From an uncultured Pelagibacteraceae bacterium (GTDB lineage Bacteria > Pseudomonadota > Alphaproteobacteria > Pelagibacterales > Pelagibacteraceae), in the NCBI GenBank assembly GCA_902575095.1, contig CACGPY010000003.1, forward strand, positions 1 to 64,000: DNA of 64,000 nt, given 5' to 3'. Each line of letters starts with the position of its first letter. The first letter of the stretch is position 1. The translations under genes and the position numbers were made by a program. Below the pieces are notes generated by a model. The model saw nothing but the letters and a program-made list of their open reading frames with translations, was not told the origin of the DNA and did not search any database. Of this stretch, positions 43,844 to 54,857 are shown piece after piece.

Positions 43844-45211
43844 CTAATTAATTCCTTTAATTCCTAGAGATTTTAATTTTCTATGAAGCGCTGATCTTTC
43901 CATTCCAATAAAATCAGCCGTTTTTGAAATATTTCCATGATGTTTTTTTAATTGAGTGGTTAAATATTCTTTTTCAAAGTGTTCTCTTGCTTCTTTTAGT
44001 GGAGATTGAAATGATTGTTCAAGAATCTTATTATTGTTGGAAATTTGTGAAGATGACATTAAAATATCATCGATAACTTTATTAATTTTTTGTTTACTCT
44101 CATTTGATGATAAAATAGTTAATCTCTCTACTAAATTTCTTAATTCTCTTACATTTCCAGGCCAATTATAAGTATAAAAATTATCGTTTTTAATATCTAT
44201 ATCAGGGACTTGTACACCATTCATATCTGCAAGTTTATTTTTGAAATAATCTATTAATAAAGGAATATCCTCTGTTCTTGATGATAATGAAGTAAGTTCA
44301 ATAGGCATTACATTTAATCGATGAAAAAGATCTTCTCTAAATTCATTTTTTAATACTAGCTCATTTAATTTTTTGGAAGTCGAAGATATAAGTCTAATAT
44401 TTACATTGATATCTTTTGATCCATTTATTCTTTTAAACTTTTGATCTATTAATACTCTTAAAACATTTGCTTGAGTTTGATAGGGTATTTCTGAAACCTC
44501 ATCGATTAAAAGAGTCCCCTTATTAGCTCTTTCAAGAGCGCCAAATGAAATATTGCCATCTTCAAATTCTTCACCAAATAATTCTTTCTCATAAGTTTTT
44601 TCTTTAAGTAATGCGGCATTAATAATTATAAAAGGTTCCTTATGTCTTGATGAATTTTTATGAATTTTTCTTGCAACAAGTTCTTTACCAGAACCTGTGG
44701 GCCCTGAAATTAAAACTCTACTTTCGGATGTTGAGAGTTTATCTATAATTTTTTTGACTTTAACTATTGCTTGACTTTTTCCTATAAGCTCAAAAGAATG
44801 AAATAATTTATCTTCTATAATATCTTTTTCTTTTTTGAGAGCAGCTGACTCTAAAGCTCTATTAACATAATTTAATATTTTTTCTTTAGAAAATGGTTTT
44901 TCAATAAATTCATACGCTCCAAGCCTTATGGCTTCAACAGCTACTTGGACAGTAGCGTGTCCTGAAATCATTATTATTGGTGTAAGTTTATTCTTTTTGT
45001 TTAATATTTTTAGAAGATCAATTCCGTCTTTATCAGGTTTATCTAATTTTATATCTATAATTGCTAAATCTGGTAGTCTTTTATTTATTTCTAAGATTGC
45101 TTGATCATAATTAGCTGCTGATCGAACTTTGTAGTTTTGCTCCTGTAAAATATTACAAATTAAAAAACGTATATCTGGATTATCGTCTATAACTAAAATT
45201 TCTTTATGCAT
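43844..45211 (-). CDS. ntrX: NtrX-type response regulator lacking the sigma-54 GAFTGA loop
   Basis: Receiver domain first (VIDDNPDIRFLICNILQEQNY, phospho-acceptor in AIIDIKLDKPD, KPFS lysine), then an AAA+ domain with Walker A ISGPTGSGKELVARKIH, Walker B GTLLIDEVSEIP, and an arginine-finger region FREDLFHRLNVMPIEL, ending in a Fis-type HTH (NISKTADFIGMERSALHRKLKSLGI). The GAFTGA loop that contacts sigma-54 is absent: after KELFGEEF the chain reads EDGNISFGALERA. It therefore probably controls sigma-70 promoters. 455 residues; overlaps ntrY by eight bases. Confidence 0.93.
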   Translation of the reverse strand: MHKEILVIDDNPDIRFLICNILQEQNYKVRSAANYDQAILEINKRLPDLAIIDIKLDKPDKDGIDLLKILNKKNKLTPIIMISGHATVQVAVEAIRLGAYEFIEKPFSKEKILNYVNRALESAALKKEKDIIEDKLFHSFELIGKSQAIVKVKKIIDKLSTSESRVLISGPTGSGKELVARKIHKNSSRHKEPFIIINAALLKEKTYEKELFGEEFEDGNISFGALERANKGTLLIDEVSEIPYQTQANVLRVLIDQKFKRINGSKDINVNIRLISSTSKKLNELVLKNEFREDLFHRLNVMPIELTSLSSRTEDIPLLIDYFKNKLADMNGVQVPDIDIKNDNFYTYNWPGNVRELRNLVERLTILSSNESKQKINKVIDDILMSSSQISNNNKILEQSFQSPLKEAREHFEKEYLTTQLKKHHGNISKTADFIGMERSALHRKLKSLGIKGIN

Positions 45212-46982
45212 ATTTTGGTAACGAGATTTTTATTATTGTTCCATTCTTATCTTTTTTATTTTTGATTGAAAAATTACCAGAATGTTCATTGATAATTTTT
45301 GTAACTATAGGTAGACCTAACCCTGTGCCAGTTTTTTTGGTTGTGAAGTAAGGGGTCATTGCTTTTTTTGCATCTGTAATTCCAGTGCCATTGTCGATTA
45401 TTCTTAAGAATATATAGTCATTATTATCATCTATTTCTATGTCAATATTTCCTTTAAAATCAGGGTCTTTTTGATTTTTTTCTAAAAAAGACTCCTCTGA
45501 ATTCTTAATTAAATTAATTAAAACTCTATTCAGCTGATCTTCGTCTCCATTAATATATTTAAATTTAGACTTTATCTTTAAATTAAAAGAATTCTGTGAG
45601 CTTAATTTAATAAAATCTAAAGATTGGTTAACTAATTTTATTAAATCTATCTTTTTTAATATAGGACTAGGCATTCTTGCAAAATTTGAAAATTCATTTA
45701 CTAATTTTTCTATATCTTTAATTTGCCTGTTGATCGTTTCTAAATATTTTTCAAAATCTTTTCTCTCGTGAGCTAATTTTTCTTTATATTTCTCTCTTAA
45801 GCTATCAATTGACAATTGAATAGGAGTAAGAGGATTTTTAATTTCATGCGCTAATTTTCTTGCAACATTTTCCCATGCTTCATATCGTTCTGTAATTAAT
45901 AATTTATCTTGCTGTTCTTTTAGCCGCTCAATCATTTGATTAAAGTTTTGATTAAGTAGTTTAAATTCTTCATCAGTATCCAATTCTGGGACTTTAACAT
46001 CTAATGCTCCTTTACTTATAGAGTCGGATGCGCCTATTAAATTGATTATTGGTTTTGTGAGTCTAGAGGCAAACGAGATTGCAATAGAAGTTGATAAAAA
46101 TAATAATAAGGTTACTACAATAATATAAATTATAGCAAATGTAACTTTTATTCCTGTTTGACTATTTTCAACTGAATAATAAAAACTAACTGCTTCCTCT
46201 GTCTCATTTAAATACCTTAAAATTTCAGGGTCGATATTTCTTGAAATATACAAATAAGTGTCAACTAAAGTATTTAATTTTGTCATTACAGTGGTTTTAT
46301 TTTCTAAACTGTCGGTAATAAAAACTGGCTTTCCCTCAATGGCTTGATCATAATCTTCATCTGATGGAATTATAAATTCCTCTGAAATATCTCTAACATC
46401 TGATAGTAAAATATTTCCTAAACTATCAATTAAGTAAACATCATCTACTTTTCGTAAAATTTTTTCTGATCTTATAATATTTTTAAATCTATTCGGATTA
46501 GAATAATAAAAACTGGAGGCACGGTTCAGCCCTACACTCATTAAAATAACATCTGATAAAACATTCTCTTTGCTTTCCTCTAAATAATTTTTTGCTACAT
46601 CAAATGAATTGTTGACTGCTTTTGTGATCTGTTTATCAAAATAATTTTGTACGCCAAAGTTAAAGATGAATAATGAGAAAATTGCAACAATTAGAGATGG
46701 TATCACGGTAAAAAGAGAAAAAACAGAAATATATTTTAGATTTGTTTGAGCGCCTTTTTTATTTTTTTTTCCTGTATAGTAAAATCTGTAGAAATTTCTA
46801 AAAATTAAAGTAAAAAAAATTAATAGTAATAAAATATCTATAATTAGTAATGTCTGTAAATTTTTATCTGTTAATGGTACAAATCCCTCGTTAATGAAGG
46901 TTAAAAAAGTTACTATACCCATAAAAATACATAAAAATGAGGATAAAATAATCCAGTTGAAATTTTTAATTATTTTGAACAT
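45204..46982 (-). CDS. ntrY: NtrY-type sensor histidine kinase, without a recognisable PAS domain
   Basis: Membrane sensor paired with ntrX. N-terminal spans (WIILSSFLCIFMGIVTFL, LLIIDILLLLIFFTLIF, SVFSLFTVIPSLIVAIFSLFIF), a periplasmic domain of about 160 residues, another span, a HAMP domain (ASRLTKPIINLIGASDSI), then directly the dimerisation helix KLAHEIKNPLTPIQLS with the phospho-accepting histidine and an ATPase domain (NLIKNSEESF, IIDNGTGITD, KKTGTGLGLPIVTKI). At 592 residues it is shorter than typical NtrY (about 750) because the PAS module between HAMP and HisKA is missing. Confidence 0.93.
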   Translation of the reverse strand: MFKIIKNFNWIILSSFLCIFMGIVTFLTFINEGFVPLTDKNLQTLLIIDILLLLIFFTLIFRNFYRFYYTGKKNKKGAQTNLKYISVFSLFTVIPSLIVAIFSLFIFNFGVQNYFDKQITKAVNNSFDVAKNYLEESKENVLSDVILMSVGLNRASSFYYSNPNRFKNIIRSEKILRKVDDVYLIDSLGNILLSDVRDISEEFIIPSDEDYDQAIEGKPVFITDSLENKTTVMTKLNTLVDTYLYISRNIDPEILRYLNETEEAVSFYYSVENSQTGIKVTFAIIYIIVVTLLLFLSTSIAISFASRLTKPIINLIGASDSISKGALDVKVPELDTDEEFKLLNQNFNQMIERLKEQQDKLLITERYEAWENVARKLAHEIKNPLTPIQLSIDSLREKYKEKLAHERKDFEKYLETINRQIKDIEKLVNEFSNFARMPSPILKKIDLIKLVNQSLDFIKLSSQNSFNLKIKSKFKYINGDEDQLNRVLINLIKNSEESFLEKNQKDPDFKGNIDIEIDDNNDYIFLRIIDNGTGITDAKKAMTPYFTTKKTGTGLGLPIVTKIINEHSGNFSIKNKKDKNGTIIKISLPKYA

Positions 46983-47030
46983 CTTAAATAACCATTAAAT
47001 ATCTATATAAATATAATATAAACTAATACC

Positions 47031-48176
47031 ATGAGTTTTTGTTTAATTATTCTTGCTGGAGGCAATAGTCATAGATTTAAATCTAATGTTAGTAAACCTT
47101 ATCAAAAAATAGCCGGCAAATCATTAATTGAAATAAACGCCATTAAAGCACTTAAATTTAAAGAAATTAAAAAAATAATTCTAGTCTACAATAAAAAAGA
47201 CTCAAAACGAGTCAAATCTCTTAAACTAAAAAATATAAAATTAATTATCGGAGGAAAAAGCAGACAACAATCTACGTTAAACGCTCTTAGGTATTTAATT
47301 GGCCAAAAAGGAACACCAAAAGTTTTAATTCATGATGTTGCTAGACCTAATTTTTCAATAAAACTTTTAGGTTCTATATTAAAAAATATTAAAAATGCCA
47401 GAGCTGTAATTCCAAAGATTAAGGTTCAGGATGCTGTAAAACAAATAATCGATTCCAGTAAAGAGGAGTATATTATTAGCAAAAAAAGGGAGAATTTATT
47501 TTTAACCCAAACACCTCAAGCTTTCGATTTAAAAGAAATTTATCATTTACATAAAACTAATTCCGGTAAATACAAAGATGACGATATCTCATTATATATG
47601 GATCTAAATAAAGTTAAATTCATTGAGGGTGAAAAAAATAACTTTAAAATTACAGACAAATCAGATTTTGAAAATTTAAGGAATATTTATAAATCTAATC
47701 AAAGAGTTGGAATAGGATTTGATGTTCATAAATTAGTGCCAAAAAGAAAACTTTATTTAGCTGGCTTAAAAATTAAGTCAAAATTAGGCACGCTTGGTCA
47801 CTCCGATGGTGACCCAGTTCTTCACTCGGTAACTGACGCTATTTTAGGTGCTTGTAAAATGGGCGACATTGGCCAAATGTTTTCTGATAAAAATAAAAAA
47901 TTTAAAAATATAAGATCCACAATTTTGCTTCAAAGAGTTATAGAACAAATTAAATTTAAAGGTTATTTCATAAATAACATTGATATTAATATTATTACTC
48001 AAACACCTAAAATCAAAAATTATAAAAACAAAATGATCAATAATATTTCTAAGCTATGTGAAATTTCGAAGGACCAAATAAATATTAAAGGGAAAACTAC
48101 TGAAAAACTTGGTGTGATAGGTAAAGAAAAGGCAATAGCATGCGAAGTTATATGTTCAGTAATAAAATATGATTAA
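47031..48176 (+). CDS. ispDF: bifunctional 2-C-methyl-D-erythritol 4-phosphate cytidylyltransferase / MECDP synthase
   Basis: Two steps of the MEP isoprenoid pathway in one polypeptide. The IspD half (to about residue 220) has LAGGNSHRFKSNVSKPYQKI, LIHDVARPNFS and TQTPQAFDLKEIYH. The IspF half begins RVGIGFDVHKL, then LGHSDGDPVLHSVTDAILGACKMGDIGQMF with the metal-binding Asp/His, and GKTTEKLGVIGKEKAIACE. The fusion is common in alphaproteobacteria. 381 residues. Divergent from ntrY with 48 AT-rich bases between. Confidence 0.96.
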   Translation: MSFCLIILAGGNSHRFKSNVSKPYQKIAGKSLIEINAIKALKFKEIKKIILVYNKKDSKRVKSLKLKNIKLIIGGKSRQQSTLNALRYLIGQKGTPKVLIHDVARPNFSIKLLGSILKNIKNARAVIPKIKVQDAVKQIIDSSKEEYIISKKRENLFLTQTPQAFDLKEIYHLHKTNSGKYKDDDISLYMDLNKVKFIEGEKNNFKITDKSDFENLRNIYKSNQRVGIGFDVHKLVPKRKLYLAGLKIKSKLGTLGHSDGDPVLHSVTDAILGACKMGDIGQMFSDKNKKFKNIRSTILLQRVIEQIKFKGYFINNIDINIITQTPKIKNYKNKMINNISKLCEISKDQINIKGKTTEKLGVIGKEKAIACEVICSVIKYD

Positions 48177-48672
48177 AACTTTCAATTATTTATTTGTAAC
48201 ATGTTTTGGTATTGGATCAATTAGATTTGCTCCGGGGACAATAACGTCTCTTATGACAACTATTTTTCTATACAGCTTATTTCATATAATTAATTTACCT
48301 AACATCACAATTTTGATTATTTTACTAATAGTTTTTATTTATTCTTTTTATGCAGTGTCTGAATATATAAAATATAATGAGAACAAAGATCCTAAAGAAG
48401 TTGTTGTAGATGAATTCATCGGGCAATCTATTCCAATTTATCTATATGAAATCGCTCATGGAAGTTCGAAAGACTCAAATGAAGCAGCTCTGTTTTATTT
48501 ATATATTTTTATTTTGTTTCGATATTTTGATATCAAAAAACCTTTTCCGGTGAGTTTTTTTGATAAAAAATTTAAAAATAGTTTTGGTGTAATAATAGAT
48601 GATGTAGTTGCTGGTTTATACGTAGTTCTTACATTAATAATTTTTATGGTAATTAAATCAAAATTTTTCTAA
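48169..48672 (+). CDS. pgpA: phosphatidylglycerophosphatase A
   Basis: Membrane enzyme dephosphorylating phosphatidylglycerophosphate to phosphatidylglycerol. 167 residues with the N-terminal FGIGSIRFAPGTITSLMT, the metal-binding DPKEVVVDEFIGQSIP, RYFDIKKPFPVSFFDKKFKNSFGVIIDDVVAGLY, all family signatures, plus hydrophobic spans between. It overlaps ispDF by eight bases and pncC by one. Confidence 0.93.
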   Translation: MIKTFNYLFVTCFGIGSIRFAPGTITSLMTTIFLYSLFHIINLPNITILIILLIVFIYSFYAVSEYIKYNENKDPKEVVVDEFIGQSIPIYLYEIAHGSSKDSNEAALFYLYIFILFRYFDIKKPFPVSFFDKKFKNSFGVIIDDVVAGLYVVLTLIIFMVIKSKFF

Positions 48673-49151
48673 TGAGTTTGAATAAAAACATAATTTCATT
48701 AATCAAAAGAAAAAAGATGAAACTTGCAATTGCGGAGTCTTGTACTGGGGGAATGCTGTCTAGTGCTATTACCTCTGTAAGTGGCTCATCAAAAGTATTT
48801 TCGATGGGATTAGTTACTTACTCAAATCAAGCCAAAATAAGTATTTTAAAAGTGCCTCAAAAAATAATTAAAAAGCATGGTTCGGTTAGTGTTCAATGTT
48901 GTTTGGCTATGGTAAATAACCTCGTTAAAATTAGTAAATCAAAAGTCTGCGTTTCAATAACAGGAATAGCTGGTCCTAAGGGCGGCTCAAAACAAAAACC
49001 AGTTGGTTTGGTTTACATTGGAATAAGAGTTGGAAAAAAGGTAATTGTTAATAAATGTAATTTTAAGAATAAAGGTAGGACTCACATTCAAAAACAAACG
49101 GTAAAAAAATCTCTTAATTTGTTATTAAGATTAATTAAACAGGATAACTAA
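48672..49151 (+). CDS. pncC: CinA C-terminal domain protein (nicotinamide-nucleotide amidohydrolase)
   Basis: Cytoplasmic NMN deamidase of 159 residues, the stand-alone CinA-C form. LAIAESCTGGMLSSAITSVSGSS holds the catalytic serine; SMGLVTYSNQAKI, SVSVQCCLAMVNN-like middle, and VSITGIAGPKGGSKQKPVGLVYIG follow. It recycles NAD breakdown products. It ends 17 bases inside the convergent small membrane gene. Confidence 0.93.
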   Translation: MSLNKNIISLIKRKKMKLAIAESCTGGMLSSAITSVSGSSKVFSMGLVTYSNQAKISILKVPQKIIKKHGSVSVQCCLAMVNNLVKISKSKVCVSITGIAGPKGGSKQKPVGLVYIGIRVGKKVIVNKCNFKNKGRTHIQKQTVKKSLNLLLRLIKQDN

Positions 49152-49446
49152 ATTCCGGGTTAACAATAAAATTCAGCAAATGAGCCGTAAAACTATTTAA
49201 TAATAAAAATATTCCAAAAGCGTTAAGATAAAGAATAAAAACTAAGAAATTTCTTGCTCTTTTTTTTGCTAAAAGATTTTTATTTTCAGGCACCCAATCT
49301 TTATTTGGTGATTTGAAATCATAAGAAAACATCCAGTAAGTTATATCGCTTTCATTAGGATCACCGGTTCTAATTTTTTTAATATATGAGGCTAAACTTT
49401 TGAATGTAAAAATAAAAACTACCAATAAGACTGTTATTACTAACAT
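49135..49446 (-). CDS. small two-span membrane protein (unknown)
   Basis: 103 residues: an N-terminal span (LVITVLLVVFIFTFKSLASY), a charged central part with GDPNESDITYWMFSYDFKSPN, and a C-terminal span (FLVFILYLNAFGIFLLLNSF). I do not recognise a family. It overlaps the coq10-like gene by one base and so is likely the last gene of the long tpiA-to-coq10 string. No catalytic residues are evident. Confidence 0.7.
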   Translation of the reverse strand: MLVITVLLVVFIFTFKSLASYIKKIRTGDPNESDITYWMFSYDFKSPNKDWVPENKNLLAKKRARNFLVFILYLNAFGIFLLLNSFTAHLLNFIVNPEFSYPV

Positions 49447-49889
49447 TATTTATATAACCGTACTGCCCTTTCCTCAAAAGCTTTGGCAATTTTATTTAAA
49501 CCAAGCTCAAACGATTTTTTCATTATTCCATTTAAGATTGGATTTTTCAATTCAAAATCAATAAAAAATTCCAATTGTGTATTGTTATTTATTTCTTTGA
49601 AGTGCCATTCGTTTTTTAAGTGTTTTAAAGGACCATCTAAATTCGTAACAATAATTTTATCAGTTTCCTTATGATAAGAAACATGGCTTGAAAAAGTTTC
49701 ATTTAAAATACTTTTACCGACTTTCAAATCTCCATTGAAAGTAATTAGATCTGAACTTTCATTCTTATCGAAAATCTTACCTTCTAAGCACCAAGGTACA
49801 AATTCAGGATATTTTTCAATATCTAGAACCATTTCTATAAGTTGATCTTTTTTACAAGGAATAATTTTTTTTAATGTTGCGGATGACAT
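49446..49889 (-). CDS. Coq10/RatA-like START-domain protein
   Basis: 147-residue polyketide-cyclase/START-type domain: [99 protein letters not shown]. Such proteins bind ubiquinone or lipids and support respiration; the alphaproteobacterial gene next to lipA is usually called coq10. It overlaps the lipA end by 19 bases. Whether it acts as Coq10 or RatA-like is not settled by sequence. Confidence 0.88.
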   Translation of the reverse strand: MSSATLKKIIPCKKDQLIEMVLDIEKYPEFVPWCLEGKIFDKNESSDLITFNGDLKVGKSILNETFSSHVSYHKETDKIIVTNLDGPLKHLKNEWHFKEINNNTQLEFFIDFELKNPILNGIMKKSFELGLNKIAKAFEERAVRLYK

Positions 49890-50815
49890 TCAAGCTTTTT
49901 ATTTCTTGCGTCCTGTAATCTTCTAAAATCTTCATCAGCATGGTAAGATGATCTAGTCAATGGTGATGAAGAGACGAGTAAGAAGCCTTTTGTTTTTGCA
50001 ATATTTTCAAATTCTTTAAATTCATCCGGATGATAATATCGATCTAAAGGATGATGTTTTGCTGAAGGTTGGAGATATTGACCTATTGTAATGAAATCAA
50101 CTTCTGCTGATCTTAAATCATCCATTACTTGTATTACTTCCTCTTTTGTTTCTCCTAAACCAACCATAATACCTGATTTAGTGAAAACTTTTTTATTAAA
50201 TGCCTTTGCATTTTTAAGTAGTTCTAGCGAAGCAAAATAACGAGCTCCAGGCCTTACTTTCGCATAAAGTCTTGGGACTGTTTCTATGTTGTGATTGAAA
50301 ACATCTAAGTCTGCTTCCAAGACTTTTTTATAAGCATCACCTTTTCTTAAAAAGTCTGGTGTTAGAACTTCAATAGAAGTTTCAGGGTTTTTTTCTCTTG
50401 TAGCTTTAACAACTTTATAAAAATGTTCTGACCCTCCATCTTCAAGATCATCTCTATCAACAGATGTAATTACTACATGTTTTAAATTTAGATCTTTTAC
50501 TGCTTTAGATATTTTTGTTGGCTCAAAAATATCAAGATCAGTTGGTTTACCCGTTTTAACATCACAAAATGCACAAGCTCTAGTACACGTATCTCCCATA
50601 ATCATAAATGTTGCATGTTTTTTACTCCAACATTCAGTAATATTTGGACAATTTGCTTCTTGGCAAACTGTTACAAGACTATTTTGGTTTACTACTTTTT
50701 TGGTTTGAAAAAATACTTGAGAGTCTACAATTTTAGATCTTATCCAATCAGGTTTTTTCTTAATTGGGTTAATCGGTTTGTTTACTTTTTCTGGATGTCT
50801 TGGTTTTTCGCTCAT
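49871..50815 (-). CDS. lipA: lipoyl synthase
   Basis: Radical SAM enzyme inserting sulfur into octanoyl groups. Auxiliary cluster cysteines in [21 protein letters not shown] and the radical SAM triad in [18 protein letters not shown]; further [32 protein letters not shown], and the C-terminal [15 protein letters not shown] with the conserved serine. 314 residues. In many alphaproteobacteria it follows the pdh genes, which are missing here. Confidence 0.97.
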   Translation of the reverse strand: MSEKPRHPEKVNKPINPIKKKPDWIRSKIVDSQVFFQTKKVVNQNSLVTVCQEANCPNITECWSKKHATFMIMGDTCTRACAFCDVKTGKPTDLDIFEPTKISKAVKDLNLKHVVITSVDRDDLEDGGSEHFYKVVKATREKNPETSIEVLTPDFLRKGDAYKKVLEADLDVFNHNIETVPRLYAKVRPGARYFASLELLKNAKAFNKKVFTKSGIMVGLGETKEEVIQVMDDLRSAEVDFITIGQYLQPSAKHHPLDRYYHPDEFKEFENIAKTKGFLLVSSSPLTRSSYHADEDFRRLQDARNKKLECHPQH

Positions 50816-51105
50816 TTTAATTTTATTATTATTTCATCTTCAGTCACATAGTTAAATTTTTGCCTATATAACATATCTAAATAATCTGGATCATTTTTGT
50901 TAATCAATGAAATTTTATGATCTAAATCTTTTAATTTTGCAGTCAAAACTTTTTCCTCTTCAATCAATTTCTCATAAATATTTTTTTTATCAAAAAAAGA
51001 GATCAATCCTCTTTCGCCTCCAATCAGATTAATACTTATATAAAGAGCAAAAAATATATTAAATAAAATAAATTTCTTTTTTTTTAAACTTTCAATTAAT
51101 TTCAT
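50812..51105 (-). CDS. ftsB: septum formation initiator (FtsB/DivIC family)
   Basis: 97-residue single-span bitopic division protein: a short basic N terminus, span [19 protein letters not shown] ending in [13 protein letters not shown], then a coiled coil ([29 protein letters not shown]) and the family-like [23 protein letters not shown]. It would join FtsL and FtsQ at the division site. Three bases after eno; overlaps lipA by four. Confidence 0.88.
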   Translation of the reverse strand: MKLIESLKKKKFILFNIFFALYISINLIGGERGLISFFDKKNIYEKLIEEEKVLTAKLKDLDHKISLINKNDPDYLDMLYRQKFNYVTEDEIIIKLK

Positions 51106-51108
51106 TAA

Positions 51109-52365
51109 TTAGATTCTAGTCATTTTAGCTTTATTGCCAAGTTCTTCTTCGACGCGTAATAATCTATTGTATTTAGCTACTCTTTCGGATCTTGCTAATG
51201 AACCTGTTTTTATTTGGGAAGACATAGTGGCTACCGCCAAATCAGCTATAAAAGTGTCTTCTGTATCTCCAGATCGATGTGAGATGATAGTGTTGAAATT
51301 TGCTTTTTTTGCAATTGAAATTACTTCTAGGGTTTCAGTCAAAGTTCCAATTTGATTAGGTTTAACTAAAATACTATTAGCAGATTTTTCTCTAATACCT
51401 TTTTCTAATCTTTTAGAATTCGTTACAAATAAATCATCTCCAACAATTTGAACATTATTCCCAATTGCAGAAGTAATTTTTTTCCATGATTGCCAATCTT
51501 CCTCAGAAAATGGATCTTCAATAGATTTGATCGGGTAGCTGGATGTTAATTTTTTGTAATAGTTTACAACATCATCTACAGACAGAAAATTAGATGATTG
51601 AACTGAATATTCTCCTTTTTCATTCATGAGTTCATTTGCAGCTACATCCAAACAAATTACAATGTCATTGCCTGGTTTTAATTTTGATTTTTCAATAGCT
51701 TGAACTATTAGGTCTAAAGCTTCTTCATTTGAATTAATTGATGGAGCAAATCCACCTTCGTCTCCAACATTCGTTAACATTTTTTTAGATTGTAATAATT
51801 TTTTTAAATTTTGTATTACAAGAAAGCATTTTTCTATGGCATCTGTAAAATTTTTTGCAGAGTCGGGTCTAATCATAAATTCTTGAATATTTAAATCATT
51901 ATCAGCATGTGCACCTCCATTAATAATGTTCATCAATGGAATTGGTAGAGAATAAGAATTACCTAAACTTTTATAAAGTGATTGTTTATTTGCGATTGCT
52001 GTGCACTTTGCATAAGCTAATGAAACTGCTAACGTTGCATTTGCACCTAAGTTAGTCTTATTTTCACTGCCATCTAACTCTATTAAAATTTTATCGATTT
52101 TTTCTTGCTGATTGAAGTCTAGGTTTTTAAGTTTATTTGAAATTTTACTATTTATATTTTGAACTGCAGTATTAACACTTTTACCTAAAAATTTATTTTG
52201 TTCTTTGTCTCTTAATTCGTGAGCTTCGAATGCGCCGGTAGATGCACCAGATGGCGAAATTGCAGTAGCTGAAGAGCCGTTATCTAAAAAAATTTCTGCT
52301 TCTACAGTAGGATTTCCTCTACTATCAAAAACTTGTCGTCCTTTAACACTTTCGATTTTTGCCAT
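51109..52365 (-). CDS. eno: enolase
   Basis: 2-phosphoglycerate to phosphoenolpyruvate. 418 residues: VKGRQVFDSRGNPTVEAEIF, SGASTGAFEAHELRD, MNIINGGAHADNDLNIQEFMI, NVGDEGGFAPSI, SIEDPFSEEDW, VGDDLFVTN, VKPNQIGTLTETLE and the signature SHRSGDTEDTFIADLAV. Sits between kdsA and ftsB in the conserved alphaproteobacterial order. Confidence 0.97.
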   Translation of the reverse strand: MAKIESVKGRQVFDSRGNPTVEAEIFLDNGSSATAISPSGASTGAFEAHELRDKEQNKFLGKSVNTAVQNINSKISNKLKNLDFNQQEKIDKILIELDGSENKTNLGANATLAVSLAYAKCTAIANKQSLYKSLGNSYSLPIPLMNIINGGAHADNDLNIQEFMIRPDSAKNFTDAIEKCFLVIQNLKKLLQSKKMLTNVGDEGGFAPSINSNEEALDLIVQAIEKSKLKPGNDIVICLDVAANELMNEKGEYSVQSSNFLSVDDVVNYYKKLTSSYPIKSIEDPFSEEDWQSWKKITSAIGNNVQIVGDDLFVTNSKRLEKGIREKSANSILVKPNQIGTLTETLEVISIAKKANFNTIISHRSGDTEDTFIADLAVATMSSQIKTGSLARSERVAKYNRLLRVEEELGNKAKMTRI

Positions 52366-52369
52366 TCTT

Positions 52370-53190
52370 TTATTTAACTAACTTATCTATTTCAGTTAAT
52401 TTTTTTAATAACGGTTTTACTTCATTTAATGGCACCATATTTGGACCATCTGATGGCGCATTGTCTGGATCTTCATGGGTTTCCATAAAAATTGCTCCAA
52501 CTCCTACAGCTATTGCAGCTCTAGCTAAATATGGAACAAACTCTCTTTCTCCACCACTTTTTTCTCCCATGCCTCCTGGTTGCTGAACTGAGTGTGTAGC
52601 ATCAAACACAATTGGAAAACCAAATCTTGACATTATTGGTAAAGCTCTCATATCCGATACAAGTGTGTTGTAACCAAAACTTGCTCCTCGCTCTGTAATT
52701 AAAATATTTTTATTTCCTGAGTCTTCGATTTTTTTTATTACATTAGCCATATCCCATGGTGCAAGAAACTGACCTTTTTTTACATTAATTATTTTTTCTG
52801 TTTTTGCAGCAGCAATTAATAAATCTGTTTGGCGGCAAAGAAACGCTGGGATTTGTAAAACATCAACATGATCAGCTACTATTGAACATTGCTCCGCTGT
52901 ATGAACATCAGTTAAAACAGGTAGACCAACTTCTTTTCTTATTTTATCAAAAATTGGCAATGATTTTTCTAAGCCCATACCTCTCTTACCTTTAAGACTT
53001 GTTCTGTTGGCTTTATCAAATGAAGTTTTATAAATTAAATTAATTCCAAGATCGGTAGTGATTTTTTTTAATTCTGAAGAAATTTTTAAAGCATGTTCTT
53101 CATTTTCTAACTGACAGGGGCCTGCAATCAAAGTAAAAGGCTTGTCGTTAGCTATTTCAAAATTAGAGCATTTTACTTTATGAATTGTCA

Positions 53191-53191
<1 letters not shown>
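52370..53191 (-). CDS. kdsA: 2-dehydro-3-deoxyphosphooctonate aldolase (KDO-8-phosphate synthase)
   Basis: Makes Kdo 8-phosphate for the lipopolysaccharide inner core. 273 residues: [96 protein letters not shown], and [12 protein letters not shown]. Implies Kdo-containing LPS. Its start shares one base with the pyrG end. Confidence 0.96.
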
Positions 53192-54822
<1,631 letters not shown>

Positions 54823-54857
54823 TTATACTTTATATTATCTTAAACTCAAAGTCTTAA

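Noticed and set aside
47001-47030. TATAAT-like string before ispDF as promoter
   Set aside because: The whole spacer is alternating A/T, so matches arise by chance, and the box is too close to the ATG.
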